From CAVYVZ01 sp963772065 (lineage in GTDB: Bacteria > Acidobacteriota > Vicinamibacteria > Vicinamibacterales > UBA2999): DNA of 64,000 nt. The DNA lies in contig CAVYVZ010000006.1 of NCBI GenBank assembly GCA_963772065.1, positions 124,001-188,000 of the forward strand, written 5' to 3'. Within the stretch, counting starts at the first letter, position 1, and every line of letters begins with the position of its first letter. The position numbers were made by a program, and so were the translations under genes. The notes under the pieces were generated by a model. It worked only from the letters and a program-made list of their open reading frames with translations. It searched no databases and was not told where the DNA came from. Below are positions 45,234 through 54,581 of this stretch, in pieces.

Positions 45234-47960
45234 CTATTCAGTGCGCAGCGCCACCATGGGATCCACCCGCGATGCGCGATGCGCGGGGAGGTATCCCGAC
45301 AGCATCCCGACGACGACCAGCGTGACTGCGGCGATTGCAATCGTCGACGGGTCATCGGCCTCCACCGCGAACAGGAGGCTTGAAACCAGTTGCGACGCCG
45401 CAACGACCAAGAGCACGCCCGCGATCAGCCCCGTCGAGACAAGCACCAGGGATTCGCCGAGCACCATCCACAGGACGCGTGATTGCGACGCGCCGAGCGC
45501 CATCCGAACGCCGAGTTCCGCGGTGCGTCGCTTCACCGCGTACGACATCAGGCCGTACAGCCCCAGGCAGGCGAGGCCCAGTGCCAGACCGCCGAGGATC
45601 GAGCTGAGGCCCGCGACGAGCCGCTCCTGGCCCAGGCCCTGGCTCGCCCGCACCGCCACGAGCCCGATGGACTCGATTGGCAGTCCGGGGGCGATCGCGG
45701 AGATCGTCTTGTGCAGCGTGGGAACGATCGCGTCCGCCTTCCCGGCAATCCGTACTTCCAGGACACCCGGACCCACCGGACCCTGCGCCAGCGGATAGAA
45801 GGCCATCGGAACCGGAGGCTCCCGCGTCGCGTTCACGCGCGCATCCTGCACGACGCCCACGATCTCGGTATCCGGCGCGTCGTATCCGAACCGCTCGCCC
45901 AGAGCGGAACGATTCCGGAAGTATCGCCGGACCATTGCCTCGTTGACGACCGCCACTCTGGGCGTCGAGGCGGTGTCGATGTCGTTGAGGCCGCGGCCGG
46001 CCACGAGCCGCATGCCGACCGTGGAGAAGTACGATGGGCCGACACGATTCTCCTGAACCATCACCTGCTCATCGCGCTGTGCCTGGTAGCCCGAGATATG
46101 AAGGCCGTCGACGTTGGCGCGGCATCCGGCCATCAAACCGCACATCGCAAACGCGGCCGAGCGAACGCCCGGCACGCTCTGCACGCCATCGAGCAGACGG
46201 CGGGAAAGTTCCGGCAGCTCCTTGGGGGTGTACGGGATGTTTCGGGTATCCAGGCGAACCGTAACGAGCTCATGCTGCTCGAAGCCGAGATTGATCCGCA
46301 TCAGGTTTCCAAAGCTCTGCCCAAACAGCGCGGCGGCCACGACCAGCAAGAGCGATAGTGAGACCTGCGATACGACGAGCACCTTCGCGAGCGTCAGCCG
46401 CGAACCGTCGTGCACTCCACGGCTGCCGGTGCCCTTCAAGGCGGTGGCAACTTCCAGGTCCGTCGACCGCCACGCCGGTGCAACGCCGAAGATGAGGCTC
46501 GTGAGCACGGACACGATTACGGTGAACGTCAGCACGCGCGCGTCGATTCCGACCGAAAACGGCGTCGGACCTGACACCACGCCCATCGTTACCCGCACGA
46601 GCAGGTCGCTCGCCCACGGGGCGACCGCCAGGCCGGCGGTTCCCGCAATCGCTGCGAGGAGCAGGCTCTCGGTGAGGAGCTGCTGAATCATGCGGCCGCG
46701 GCTGGCGCCGATCGACAGACGGACCGCCATTTCCCGCTGCCGGGCGGCGGCTCTGGCCAGGAGCAGGTTCGCGGTGTTTGCGCACGCGATCAACAGCAGC
46801 AGCGACACCATCGCCATTAAGGCCAGCAAAGGCGCAAGAAAGCGCTGCCGCAGATTTGACGATCCCTGGGCGAACGACTCGAGCGCCAGGCGCTGCTGGA
46901 GAAACTGCGAACGTTGTGGTGAGTCCCCCACCCGGTCCGCCTCCTCGAGCAGCGATTGCCGGAACGCCGCGTTGAGCGCAACCACTTCAGGGCCATCGGG
47001 GCGCTGCGCGCGCAGAACGATCTCCAGCCAGCGAATGCCCTTCTGACCCAGCCACGGTTTATCGGGCTCGGAGTCCGAGGCGCTGTAGTTCTGCGAGTAG
47101 CGGACCTCCGCCTGCATGGCCACAGGTACCCACGTGTCAACGGGCGATTCGAGCCAGACGCCAGAGAACTCGTTCGCGGCAACACCCACGATCGTCATGT
47201 GCGTGCCATTCAATGTCAGGGATCGGCCAACCACGTCCGCGGCGGCGGCGAAGCGACGCTGCCAGAAGGCATGGCTGATCACGGCGACTGGATGTTGACC
47301 CGCGCGAACGTTGTCTGCGGCGGCGAACACCCGTCCGAGCGCGGGCCGCACCTGCAACACGCTGAAAAAGTCACCGGACACCAGCTGCACGGACGTGATT
47401 TCCGGCTCGCCCCGTCCATCGATGCGCGTCCGCATCCGCCCCACGCGGCTCATGGCAGCGAGGCCGCCATGCTCGGCGACGCGCTGGCGCAAACGTTCGA
47501 ACAGTGGATAGGAGAACCGCTGCGTCACCGGTAGTCGCGACTCGACACGCACGACCCTGAGCTCCGATGGCCGCGGCAGGGGCAGCGATCGCAGAACGAC
47601 CGCGTTGACGACCGAGAAGATGGCGGCCGTTGCACCGATGCCGATGGCAAGCGACAGGACCGTCACGAGCGTGAATCCAGGGCTTCTGCGCATCATCCGC
47701 GCACCGAAGCGGATATCGGCAAGCACGTGCTCGAGCGCGGGAAAGCTTCGGCGGTCGCGATACTCTTCCTTGACCTGTTCGACGCCGCCCAGTTTGACGA
47801 GCGCTTGACGCCGCGCTTCCTCCAGGCTCATACCTGCCCGCTGGTTGTCGTCGATGTGCATCGCGAGATGCGCCTCGAGCTCTTCCTGGAGGTCCCGATC
47901 GCGCCGATCTCGACCGAGCATGCCGCGCAAACGCCGGAACCAGACGAGTAGCGTCCTCAA
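45234..47960 (-). CDS. Orphan MacB/FtsX-type permease (ADOP family), copy 2
   Basis: A 908-residue paralog of copy 1 with the same order. The prefix is ELEAHLAMHIDDNQRAGMSL and EEARRQALVKLGGVEQVKEE. TM1 is LVTVLSLAIGIGATAAIFSV, followed by the periplasmic core, two FtsX clusters (ALMAMVSLLLLIACANTANL; LALGLACLGLYGLMSYAVKR) and the C-terminal VDPMVALRTE, the closing signature of MacB-like proteins. The start is a TTG at 47960 that overlaps the PadR stop (TTGA), with GGGGAG in front. Upstream in-frame sequence to 48323 is only a shadow of padR. Sequence differs enough from copy 1 to suggest an old duplication. Confidence 0.92.
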   Translation of the reverse strand: MRTLLVWFRRLRGMLGRDRRDRDLQEELEAHLAMHIDDNQRAGMSLEEARRQALVKLGGVEQVKEEYRDRRSFPALEHVLADIRFGARMMRRSPGFTLVTVLSLAIGIGATAAIFSVVNAVVLRSLPLPRPSELRVVRVESRLPVTQRFSYPLFERLRQRVAEHGGLAAMSRVGRMRTRIDGRGEPEITSVQLVSGDFFSVLQVRPALGRVFAAADNVRAGQHPVAVISHAFWQRRFAAAADVVGRSLTLNGTHMTIVGVAANEFSGVWLESPVDTWVPVAMQAEVRYSQNYSASDSEPDKPWLGQKGIRWLEIVLRAQRPDGPEVVALNAAFRQSLLEEADRVGDSPQRSQFLQQRLALESFAQGSSNLRQRFLAPLLALMAMVSLLLLIACANTANLLLARAAARQREMAVRLSIGASRGRMIQQLLTESLLLAAIAGTAGLAVAPWASDLLVRVTMGVVSGPTPFSVGIDARVLTFTVIVSVLTSLIFGVAPAWRSTDLEVATALKGTGSRGVHDGSRLTLAKVLVVSQVSLSLLLVVAAALFGQSFGNLMRINLGFEQHELVTVRLDTRNIPYTPKELPELSRRLLDGVQSVPGVRSAAFAMCGLMAGCRANVDGLHISGYQAQRDEQVMVQENRVGPSYFSTVGMRLVAGRGLNDIDTASTPRVAVVNEAMVRRYFRNRSALGERFGYDAPDTEIVGVVQDARVNATREPPVPMAFYPLAQGPVGPGVLEVRIAGKADAIVPTLHKTISAIAPGLPIESIGLVAVRASQGLGQERLVAGLSSILGGLALGLACLGLYGLMSYAVKRRTAELGVRMALGASQSRVLWMVLGESLVLVSTGLIAGVLLVVAASQLVSSLLFAVEADDPSTIAIAAVTLVVVGMLSGYLPAHRASRVDPMVALRTE

Positions 47961-48298
47961 GACGGTTGCTCCCCTGACAGGAATCGCCCAAGGATGGCGG
48001 ACGTCCGTTCCCACTCCTTCGTTTCGCGCTGCACTCTCCGTCGTCCGGCGCGGGTGAGGCGGTAGAACTTGGCCTTGCGGTTGTTCTCGGACACGCCCCA
48101 GTCGGACGCGATGTAGCCCTCCTGCTCGAGCTTGAGCAGCGCGGGATAGAGCGTTCCGTAGTTGATCGCGAGCAGCTGCCCGCTGATCTGCTCGATGCGG
48201 CGGGCCACGCCGTAGCCGTGCATCGGTCCCATCGCCTCGAGCGTCTTCAGCACCATGAGGGCCAGCGTGCCCTGCTTCACGTCCGTGCGATCTGCCAT
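47957..48298 (-). CDS. PadR-family transcriptional repressor
   Basis: A 113-residue winged-helix regulator: KQGTLALMVLKTLEAMGPMH, YGVARRIEQISGQLLAINYG, TLYPALLKLEQEGYIASDWG and KFYRLTRAGRRRVQRETKEW are canonical PadR blocks. PadR proteins usually repress an adjacent exporter and are released by its substrates. The ATG at 48298 follows TAGGAGACGAGACG; an earlier ATG at 48334 lies inside the operator region. It leads the operon padR-ADOP2-ADOP1 and is translationally coupled to the permease. Confidence 0.93.
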   Translation of the reverse strand: MADRTDVKQGTLALMVLKTLEAMGPMHGYGVARRIEQISGQLLAINYGTLYPALLKLEQEGYIASDWGVSENNRKAKFYRLTRAGRRRVQRETKEWERTSAILGRFLSGEQPS

Positions 48299-48308
48299 CG
48301 TCTCGTCT

Positions 48309-48358
48309 CCTATTGGACGGCAATAGGATGACATCGGTTCCTATGGGGACGCAATACG
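48309..48358. promoter_or_regulatory. Tandem PadR operators
   Basis: A perfect inverted repeat CCTATTG-N5-CAATAGG lies at 48309-48327, 10 bases before the PadR start, and overlaps its ribosome-binding site. A second site of the same length, CCTATGG-N5-GCAATACG-like, lies at 48340-48358, 31 bases away (about three helical turns), with 14 of 19 bases matching. Two phased copies in front of padR strongly suggest autoregulation. Confidence 0.7.
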
Positions 48359-48404
48359 AGACGGGCGGGCGACGAATTGACGGGCTGCGGATACTTCGCG
48401 CACA

Positions 48405-48788
48405 GTGAGGCTGGTGAAAACGTGGCTGGCAGTCGCGGTGGGCGGCGCCGTGGGCTCAGTGGCGCGCCACGCGGTCAATCACTTCGTGCACACGCGCGGT
48501 CTCATGACGACGTTTCCAGCCGCCACGCTCGTCGTGAACGTGACGGGATGCTTCGCGATCGGCGTGCTGGCCGGGCTGCTCGCGTCTGAACGGATCGCGC
48601 TCCGGTTCCATTGGCGGGAGTTCGTCTTTGTCGGCCTGCTCGGCGGGTTCACCACGTTCTCGACGTTCGGGCTGGATACCTTCGTGCTGGCGCGGACCCA
48701 GTCACTCACACTCGCTGCGGTGAACGTGATCGCCCAGGTCGCTGGCGGCCTGTTGGTTCTCTGGGTCGGCTACCGAATAGGTTCGTGA
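48405..48788 (+). CDS. crcB: Fluoride channel Fluc/CrcB
   Basis: A 127-residue, four-helix dual-topology fluoride exporter. The conserved elements are GGAVGSVARHAVNHF (TM1), PAATLVVNVTGCFAIGVLAG (TM2 with the pore Asn) and FVGLLGGFTTFSTFGLDTFV (TM3 with the Phe-box and the central Na+ site). The start GTG at 48405 fits the family N-terminus. It diverges from padR. The 106-base upstream gap has no recognisable fluoride riboswitch. Confidence 0.93.
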   Translation: MRLVKTWLAVAVGGAVGSVARHAVNHFVHTRGLMTTFPAATLVVNVTGCFAIGVLAGLLASERIALRFHWREFVFVGLLGGFTTFSTFGLDTFVLARTQSLTLAAVNVIAQVAGGLLVLWVGYRIGS

Positions 48789-48930
48789 GGCTGCGTGCCG
48801 CGGGCTACGAGGTAGCGGTTACAGAACTGAATCCACAGTGCCAATGATGTTGCCGGCGCCGTAAAAAAGTGGGCGCCAGACCCGCAACAGACGGACCGCG
48901 GTTGGTTCGAGGTTTGCCTCAGAAGCCGCC

Positions 48931-49884
48931 ATGCGAATCCGCGGATGTCTCGGTGCGCTGCTGGTCGTGTCCTCGACGCTCGCGCCCGTGCTCGCACAGG
49001 CCCCTCCTGCGTCCCTCGAAGAGGCGGAGCGTGCCTTCGCCGATGCACTCCTGCGCCACGATCGCACCGCGTTCGTCGCGATGTTCGCGCCCGATGCCGA
49101 GTCATCGTTCCCGGCGGCCAAGCAGGGCCCGGACGCCATCGCGAACTCTTGGCTGCCGTTTCTCATCGATCCCGGGACCACGATGCTTCTCACCACAGGC
49201 GTGATGACGGCGAAGTCAGACGAGATCGGCAACAGCACAGGAACCCTTGCCATTCGAGGCCGGACAGACAGCGGCATCCAGACAGTCCCTCTGGGCACCT
49301 ACTCGATCACCTGGCGCTTCCTGGACGGGCAGTGGAAAATCGCCATGCTCGCTGGTGCCGTCAGCCCAACCAGCACGCCCTCACCCACGAGCACGTCACG
49401 CGACCGAGGCGGGGTCGGGCGGTTCCGTTTTGGTATGACTCGGAGCGAGGTGACCCAGATATCGGACTGCCAGCCGTACACCAACGTGTCGGTGACCGGG
49501 GGCCTCGAGTGTCCCCACTACACGTTCGAAGGGCGCGAGATGAATATCTCGTTTCTCTTCAACGGCGATCGGCTCCGGCGGATCCAGCTATGGTTCTACG
49601 AGGGTTCGTCGCAGCGAGAGGCGCACGAAGCACTCGCTCGCGTCGTCGAGTACCTGCAGCGAACGGCCGGCGGCGTGGCGATCGGAGCCCTGCCGGGCAC
49701 GAAGGTGACGCCGGATCTCATCATGGAGATGTTGAACAGCGCTGCCGTCCAGCCTGGACGCGTGGTGCATTTCGAGATATGCACCCCCGCGGGCCCGAAG
49801 CCGGAGGTGTGGTTCTCGCGCGTTGGTCGGCATGAACAGGGCTACATGGTCATGCTGTTCGCCGACGCGCGCGAGGGCGCGTGA
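48931..49884 (+). CDS. Secreted NTF2-like (DUF4440/SnoaL) protein with extra C-terminal domain
   Basis: A 317-residue protein. The signal peptide (RGCLGALLVVSSTLAPVLAQ) is followed by a cone-shaped NTF2-like fold at about 26-145 (LEEAERAFADALLRHDRTAF, MFAPDAESSFP, WRFLDGQWKIAMLAG). After a Ser/Thr/Pro linker (SPTSTPSPTSTS) comes a second domain of about 160 residues (VGRFRFGMTRSEVTQISDCQ; ISFLFNGDRLRRIQLWFYEG). The FGMTxxEV start is like domains found in other exported hypothetical proteins. Function unknown. The 142 bases before it, after crcB, hold no recognised element. It converges with the GH2 gene. Confidence 0.78.
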   Translation: MRIRGCLGALLVVSSTLAPVLAQAPPASLEEAERAFADALLRHDRTAFVAMFAPDAESSFPAAKQGPDAIANSWLPFLIDPGTTMLLTTGVMTAKSDEIGNSTGTLAIRGRTDSGIQTVPLGTYSITWRFLDGQWKIAMLAGAVSPTSTPSPTSTSRDRGGVGRFRFGMTRSEVTQISDCQPYTNVSVTGGLECPHYTFEGREMNISFLFNGDRLRRIQLWFYEGSSQREAHEALARVVEYLQRTAGGVAIGALPGTKVTPDLIMEMLNSAAVQPGRVVHFEICTPAGPKPEVWFSRVGRHEQGYMVMLFADAREGA

Positions 49885-49885
49885 G

Positions 49886-52800
49886 CTACGGCGAGGCGTT
49901 CACCAGGACGACGTACATGTTGGCGGCGCCAGAGGCGGCATCGTTGTTCGAGCCGAGGGTCAGGCTCGCCTCCTGATCGACCCGTCGCGTGAAAAGCCTC
50001 ATCGGCCTGCCGTTGACCGCGATAGTTCCCGCGGTCGACTGAAACTGCTTCGCCAGCCACTGAGGCGCAGCCGCGCGTGAGTCGTGGGCGATTGTTACGA
50101 CCGTGCCGCCTTTCACGGCGAGCTCTATGAGATCCACGGCGCTGTAACTCTGGTCCCCATCGGCAACCTGGAGCCAATCCGCCCCGATCAGATCGGCCGG
50201 CAGCCCGCTGAACGTGTAGTCGCGATCGACGTAGACGTTCCGGCCGTCGCGCGCGTTGATCTCGACGTGCACGATTGACGCGCCCGGCCCGGTGTAGTTG
50301 AAGTTCCTGATGAAGTTGCCGGCCATCGCAGCGTCCCTGGACGCGGTGGCGGCGCCTGTCGCCGGTGCGCTCGAGAACGACGTATGGCGCGGCGCCTGTG
50401 CCGGCAGCGGCACCGCCGAACGGGCGGGCATCACGGCCGTGAGCCCATTCTCTACGCCAAAGGCCTTCGCGTCGATCGTGACGCTGCCCGGTTTCAATCC
50501 GGCGCTCCGGGCTCGAACCGTGATTGTGCCCGGCCTGCGCGTCGCGCGAATAGCTACGCGGTTGATCCCGGCCTCGAGATCGATGAAGGAATGGTTGATC
50601 GAACCGACCTTCCCGCTGTTGTAGCCTCCCCGCCAGGTGCCCGGGCCATCGGTCGTGAAGTCGACGCGCTGCTGGAGAGTCGGCACGTGCTCTCCTCGCG
50701 CATCGACAGCCTCGACGTCGATGAGCGCAACGTCGGAACCGTCCGCACGCAGCCCGCCTGGCGCCGTCATGGCGCTCAGCTTCAGGGCGACCGGTGCGCC
50801 GGCGGTGCGTTTCGTTTGTGTCGCGACGGCCGCGCCGCCTGTGGACGCGACGGCCTTGACCTCACCAGGCTCGAATGCGACGTCCTTGAACGTGAAAAGA
50901 TACTTGTCGGAGAGAGTCCCCTGACCCAGCGACTTCCCATTCACGAAGAGCTCGACGACCTCCGCGTTCGAGACAACGAACACGTCTTTTCTCGTCGTCG
51001 CGGGATACGTCCAATGGCCGATGATGTGCACTTGCGGATCGCGACGGAACATCGTCGAAACGACGCGGTACGCCTCTTTCGGCAGCCGCACTCCATCGAC
51101 CTCCCCGCTGGCACGTGCGACTTCCGCGGGCACGCGACCGCCGCTCGTTGAGTCGGAAAAGATCCAGTTGGCGCCGCCACTGTGCCCGGGAGCGCCAAGC
51201 TTTTTCACATACTGCCCGACCTGGTTGATGGCGAACTCCTCCGACGTGAGCTGGTAGGTCATGCCTTTGGCCTCGGGATAGCCAAAGTCCGGCGGCGACG
51301 CCTTGTCCCACACGCGGCGCGGCGACTCTTCGCGGTTGTATTCGCCTTCGAAGACCGGCAGCGACGCAATCTCGCGGCCGCCCTCCGTGCCGACGCCAAC
51401 ATCCATGAACTCGGCGGTAATCGCGTCGGCGCGGCGATGCGTGTAGACGCGGCCGCCGTGCGGGTCGTATGCGTCGACGATGCCGCGCAGCTCCTGCGCG
51501 TGCTCGCGGGTGACCTTCTGGTTGCCGCCTTCCCAGGCGAGGATCGAGGGACTGTTCCGGAAGTAAATGACCGTATCCCGAAACGCCATCACACGCAGCT
51601 GCCACGCCGCCTTTACGGTGTCGGACTCGCCGTCGACGCCGGGCTGGTCGGCGATCAGACCGAGCTGATCGCCCGCCTCGATCTGCGCCGGACCGCCCGC
51701 GGTGTGCCCCCAGCGGACGAAATTTCCGCCCGCATCCGTCATCATCTTCAGCGTGTAGAACTGCAGCCAGTCGGGCAGCGCCGCGCCGAGACCCGGCCAC
51801 TCGTTGGTCGACTTCTGGCCCCAGCCACGAAGCTTCACGTGGTTGCCATTGATGAAGAAACCGTCCTTCACGTCCCAACGCGGCGCACGGATGCCGAGCG
51901 GGACCTCGATCTTGTCGACGACCTGGGTGCCGGTGCGCAGCGTGTTCGCCACGCGGTACAGGTGTGGGTAGCCCGGCTCCCAGAGCCGCGGGTTCGCAAC
52001 CGCTCCGCTGACCTTGAACGCGACTGCGGCGCCGGCCGCGACCTGCTGCGCCTGTCGAAGATTGAGAACGGTTCGGCCGTCGGCATCGAGCACGGTGGTC
52101 CGCAGCTCGATCTGTTGCGCTGAAGACCGTCCGTTCCGTACAGGAACCTCGACGGTCACCTGCGCGGATGCGGGCGAGATGTCCGTCGCGTACGCGTACG
52201 GCCCCGTGGTTTGAAGGAAGCTGTACAGCGGAAGCGAAATGTGCAGCGGATCGGTGATGTAGAGGCGCACGTTCCGATACATCCCCCCGTGCGCCGGGTG
52301 CCAGTGCGGGTTGTTCCACGGGATCTGATCGGCCTGAAGATCCTCGAGGCGGTCTGGAATCGTCTTGTTGAACTCGTTGTGGAGCTGCGCGAGGTTGGGA
52401 TTGGCCTGCGATGTCGGTGGCGCGGCCGCGCCGGCCTCGCCGTACCGGGCGGAGAGCTCCGCCTGTGTCTTGGGATCGATCGGGTCCTTCATGAACCGGT
52501 TGTCCACCATGACGGCGATGACGTTGCCGCCGACCCGAAGGTGCGGTGTGAGGTCAAAGCCGAACGGCGTGAAGCCGGTTTTGCTCACGCCCAAGAGCCG
52601 GCCGTTGAGGTACACCTCCGCAATCTGCCGCACCGCTTCGAACTCGATGAAGACTTTCTTTCCCTTCCACGTGGTCGGAGCGTCGAACCTCTTTCGGTAC
52701 CAGGTCCGCCCGCTCCACTGAATCTGCTCGCCGCGATGGCCGGGCGTGGACCAGTTGTCGAAGGTGTCGACGTCATTGTAGGTATGCGGCGCCGACACGA

Positions 52801-52954
52801 GATCCCACCCGCTGTCATCGAAGTTCGGCGCCTGCGCGCCGGCCGGATCGTCCTTGATGAAGCGCCAGTCGGGATTGAAGTTCAGCGTCACGCGCTGGGC
52901 GAACGCGGGAGTGCTCGAGAGAACACTACAGAGAACGAATAGGAAGCAGCGCAA
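49886..52954 (-). CDS. Secreted glycoside hydrolase family 2-like protein
   Basis: A 1022-residue exported protein of the beta-galactosidase/glucuronidase superfamily. The signal peptide is CFLFVLCSVLSSTPAFAQ. A sugar-binding jelly-roll domain follows (PNFDDSGWDLVSAPHTYNDV, WYRKRFDAP, AEVYLNGRLLGVSKTGFTPF), then an Ig-like domain, a TIM barrel from about 380 (FFINGNHVKLRGWGQ), DUF4982-like and invasin-like domains, and a C-terminal domain of about 160 residues. The barrel differs from the textbook. In the WxxGNE position there is EGGNQ (Gln479) instead of Glu, the family's acid/base. A possible nucleophile lies in LPVFEGEYN. It could be inactive, or use another residue. Probably degrades plant or microbial polysaccharide side chains. 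Confidence 0.88.
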   Translation of the reverse strand: MRCFLFVLCSVLSSTPAFAQRVTLNFNPDWRFIKDDPAGAQAPNFDDSGWDLVSAPHTYNDVDTFDNWSTPGHRGEQIQWSGRTWYRKRFDAPTTWKGKKVFIEFEAVRQIAEVYLNGRLLGVSKTGFTPFGFDLTPHLRVGGNVIAVMVDNRFMKDPIDPKTQAELSARYGEAGAAAPPTSQANPNLAQLHNEFNKTIPDRLEDLQADQIPWNNPHWHPAHGGMYRNVRLYITDPLHISLPLYSFLQTTGPYAYATDISPASAQVTVEVPVRNGRSSAQQIELRTTVLDADGRTVLNLRQAQQVAAGAAVAFKVSGAVANPRLWEPGYPHLYRVANTLRTGTQVVDKIEVPLGIRAPRWDVKDGFFINGNHVKLRGWGQKSTNEWPGLGAALPDWLQFYTLKMMTDAGGNFVRWGHTAGGPAQIEAGDQLGLIADQPGVDGESDTVKAAWQLRVMAFRDTVIYFRNSPSILAWEGGNQKVTREHAQELRGIVDAYDPHGGRVYTHRRADAITAEFMDVGVGTEGGREIASLPVFEGEYNREESPRRVWDKASPPDFGYPEAKGMTYQLTSEEFAINQVGQYVKKLGAPGHSGGANWIFSDSTSGGRVPAEVARASGEVDGVRLPKEAYRVVSTMFRRDPQVHIIGHWTYPATTRKDVFVVSNAEVVELFVNGKSLGQGTLSDKYLFTFKDVAFEPGEVKAVASTGGAAVATQTKRTAGAPVALKLSAMTAPGGLRADGSDVALIDVEAVDARGEHVPTLQQRVDFTTDGPGTWRGGYNSGKVGSINHSFIDLEAGINRVAIRATRRPGTITVRARSAGLKPGSVTIDAKAFGVENGLTAVMPARSAVPLPAQAPRHTSFSSAPATGAATASRDAAMAGNFIRNFNYTGPGASIVHVEINARDGRNVYVDRDYTFSGLPADLIGADWLQVADGDQSYSAVDLIELAVKGGTVVTIAHDSRAAAPQWLAKQFQSTAGTIAVNGRPMRLFTRRVDQEASLTLGSNNDAASGAANMYVVLVNASP

Positions 52955-52959
52955 GGCCG

Positions 52960-54189
52960 TTATGTTAGCGCGTGACGCCTGCGTTCGAGGAAGGCGCGCT
53001 CACGCGCGTTGTCGGACCGAGCGATTGCCGCCGCGTAGGCGAGGGCCGCCTCGCCTTTCCGGCCTGCGCGCCGGAGCAAGTCTGCGCGGATCGCGTGGAA
53101 CAGGTAGTAGCCATCGAGGTCGATGCCCTCCAGGAGCGCGAGCGCCGCGTCCGGCCCTTCGACCTCGGCCACCGCCACCGCGCGATTGAGCGCGACCACA
53201 GGGCTCGGCGTCACCGACACGAGCTGATCGTACAAACGCAGGATCTGCCTCCAGTCGGTGGCGGATGCGACCGAGGCATCGCTGTGAACAGCGTTGATCG
53301 CCGCCTGAATCTGGTACGGCCCGGTCTGATTGCGCGCGAGACACCGGCGGACGATCGCCTGGCCTTCGGAGATGAGACCTCGATTCCAGAGCCCGCGGTT
53401 CTGATCGGCGAGCGGCACGAGGTCGCCGTCGGCCGTGGCCCGGGCCGCCCGGCGTGACTCGGTCAGCAACATGAGCGCGAGCAGGCCCATCACCTCCGGC
53501 TCGTCCGGCATCAACCCGGCCAGAAGCCGTCCGAGACGGACTGCTTCGTTGGAGAGGTCATCGCGGACCAGGTCTTTGCCGGAGCTCGCCGTGTAGCCTT
53601 CGTTGAAGATCAGATAGACGACCGCCATCACGGCGCGAAGACGACCGGGCAGATCGGTCTCGCTCGGAACTCGATACGGGATCCTCGCGTCGCGGATTTT
53701 GCTCTTTGCCCGAACCAGCCGCTGCGCCATCGTCGGCTCGGGCACCAGAAACGCGCGGGCAATCTCCGCGGTCGTAAGGCCCCCAAGGAGCCGGAGGGTC
53801 AGCGCGACCTGAGCGCCGGTGCCGAGCGCGGGATGGCAGCACGTGAAGATCAGACGCAGTCGATCGTCGCGCACGGCGCCTTCCACGTCCTCCTCCTCGG
53901 GCGGTTCGCTGCTTGCGTGGAGCAGAGCGGCCTGGGCGTGCCGGTCTTCGCGGGATGCCTCACGGCGAAGGCGGTCGATCGCCCGGTTGCGGGCGGTGGT
54001 GATGATCCACCCTGCTGGCGTCGGCGGCAGTCCGGCGGACGGCCAGCGTTCCAGCGCCACCGTGAACGCATCCTGCACCGCATCCTCCGCGGCATCGATG
54101 TCGCCGAAGTGGCGGACCAGGACGGCCACCGCGCGACCGTACTCCTCGCGGAACACACGTTCAATCTCCGACGTGCTGAGAGTCGGCAC
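52960..54189 (-). CDS. ECF42-type RNA polymerase sigma factor
   Basis: A sigma-70 family protein of about 409 residues. The N-terminus has sigma-2 (VFREEYGRAVAVLVRHFGDI, EDAVQDAFTVALERWP) and sigma-4 (QVALTLRLLGGLTTAEIARA, TMAQRLVRAKSKIRDA). The long C-terminal extension of about 230 residues (AVVYLIFNEGYTASSGKDLV, GLLALMLLTESRRAARATAD, PYQIQAAINAVHSDA) is typical of the ECF42 group and may act as a built-in regulator. The GTG at 54189 (VPTLSTSEIE) gives the family start just after the YCII stop; no ATG is available. Its partner YCII/DGPF protein is upstream, as usual for ECF42. Confidence 0.9.
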   Translation of the reverse strand: MPTLSTSEIERVFREEYGRAVAVLVRHFGDIDAAEDAVQDAFTVALERWPSAGLPPTPAGWIITTARNRAIDRLRREASREDRHAQAALLHASSEPPEEEDVEGAVRDDRLRLIFTCCHPALGTGAQVALTLRLLGGLTTAEIARAFLVPEPTMAQRLVRAKSKIRDARIPYRVPSETDLPGRLRAVMAVVYLIFNEGYTASSGKDLVRDDLSNEAVRLGRLLAGLMPDEPEVMGLLALMLLTESRRAARATADGDLVPLADQNRGLWNRGLISEGQAIVRRCLARNQTGPYQIQAAINAVHSDASVASATDWRQILRLYDQLVSVTPSPVVALNRAVAVAEVEGPDAALALLEGIDLDGYYLFHAIRADLLRRAGRKGEAALAYAAAIARSDNARERAFLERRRHALT

Positions 54190-54197
54190 GGACGCGA

Positions 54198-54581
54198 TCA
54201 GCTCGCAACCTCTCCCTGGAACGGTCGGACTTCGATCGGCAGCCCGCCTTCGAGGTCGCGGCGGTCTTCGAGGGTCAGCGCTCGAGCAACCTTCCCGGCC
54301 CACTTGATCGCCGCGTCGAGATCCGGCGCCTTGATGATCAGAAAACCGCCGACGTGCTCTTTGCCCTCGGCGAACGGGCCGTCGGTGATGAGGACGTCAC
54401 CACGCTGGAATCGGACAACCGTGGCCGCACTCGGCGGATGGAGGCCGCCGTCGAAGACCCACACGCCCGCGGCCTTGGCTTCCTGTATCAGCGCGTTTAT
54501 GTCTCGCATCACTTTCTCCAGCATCTCGGGCGGAGGCGGTTCGCCGTCGGGCTGATAGATGCTGAGAAGATACTGCTTCAT
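54198..54581 (-). CDS. YCII/DGPF-domain protein
   Basis: A 127-residue DGPF-type protein (MKQYLLSIYQPDGEPPPPEM; GDVLITDGPFAEGKEHVGGF; IEVRPFQGEV). This family is almost always paired with ECF42 sigma factors; a regulatory interaction is assumed but not shown. It overlaps the upstream metallopeptidase-like gene by 4 bases and precedes the sigma gene closely, so the three probably form an operon. Confidence 0.92.
   Translation of the reverse strand: MKQYLLSIYQPDGEPPPPEMLEKVMRDINALIQEAKAAGVWVFDGGLHPPSAATVVRFQRGDVLITDGPFAEGKEHVGGFLIIKAPDLDAAIKWAGKVARALTLEDRRDLEGGLPIEVRPFQGEVAS

Noticed and set aside
48299..48404. Fluoride riboswitch before crcB
   Set aside because: The gap is only about 106 bases, is taken up by the PadR operators and padR ribosome site, and shows none of the conserved pseudoknot sequence of the crcB motif.
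48789..48930. tRNA-like GGTTCGAGG sequence
   Set aside because: No acceptor, D or anticodon stems can be folded around it.
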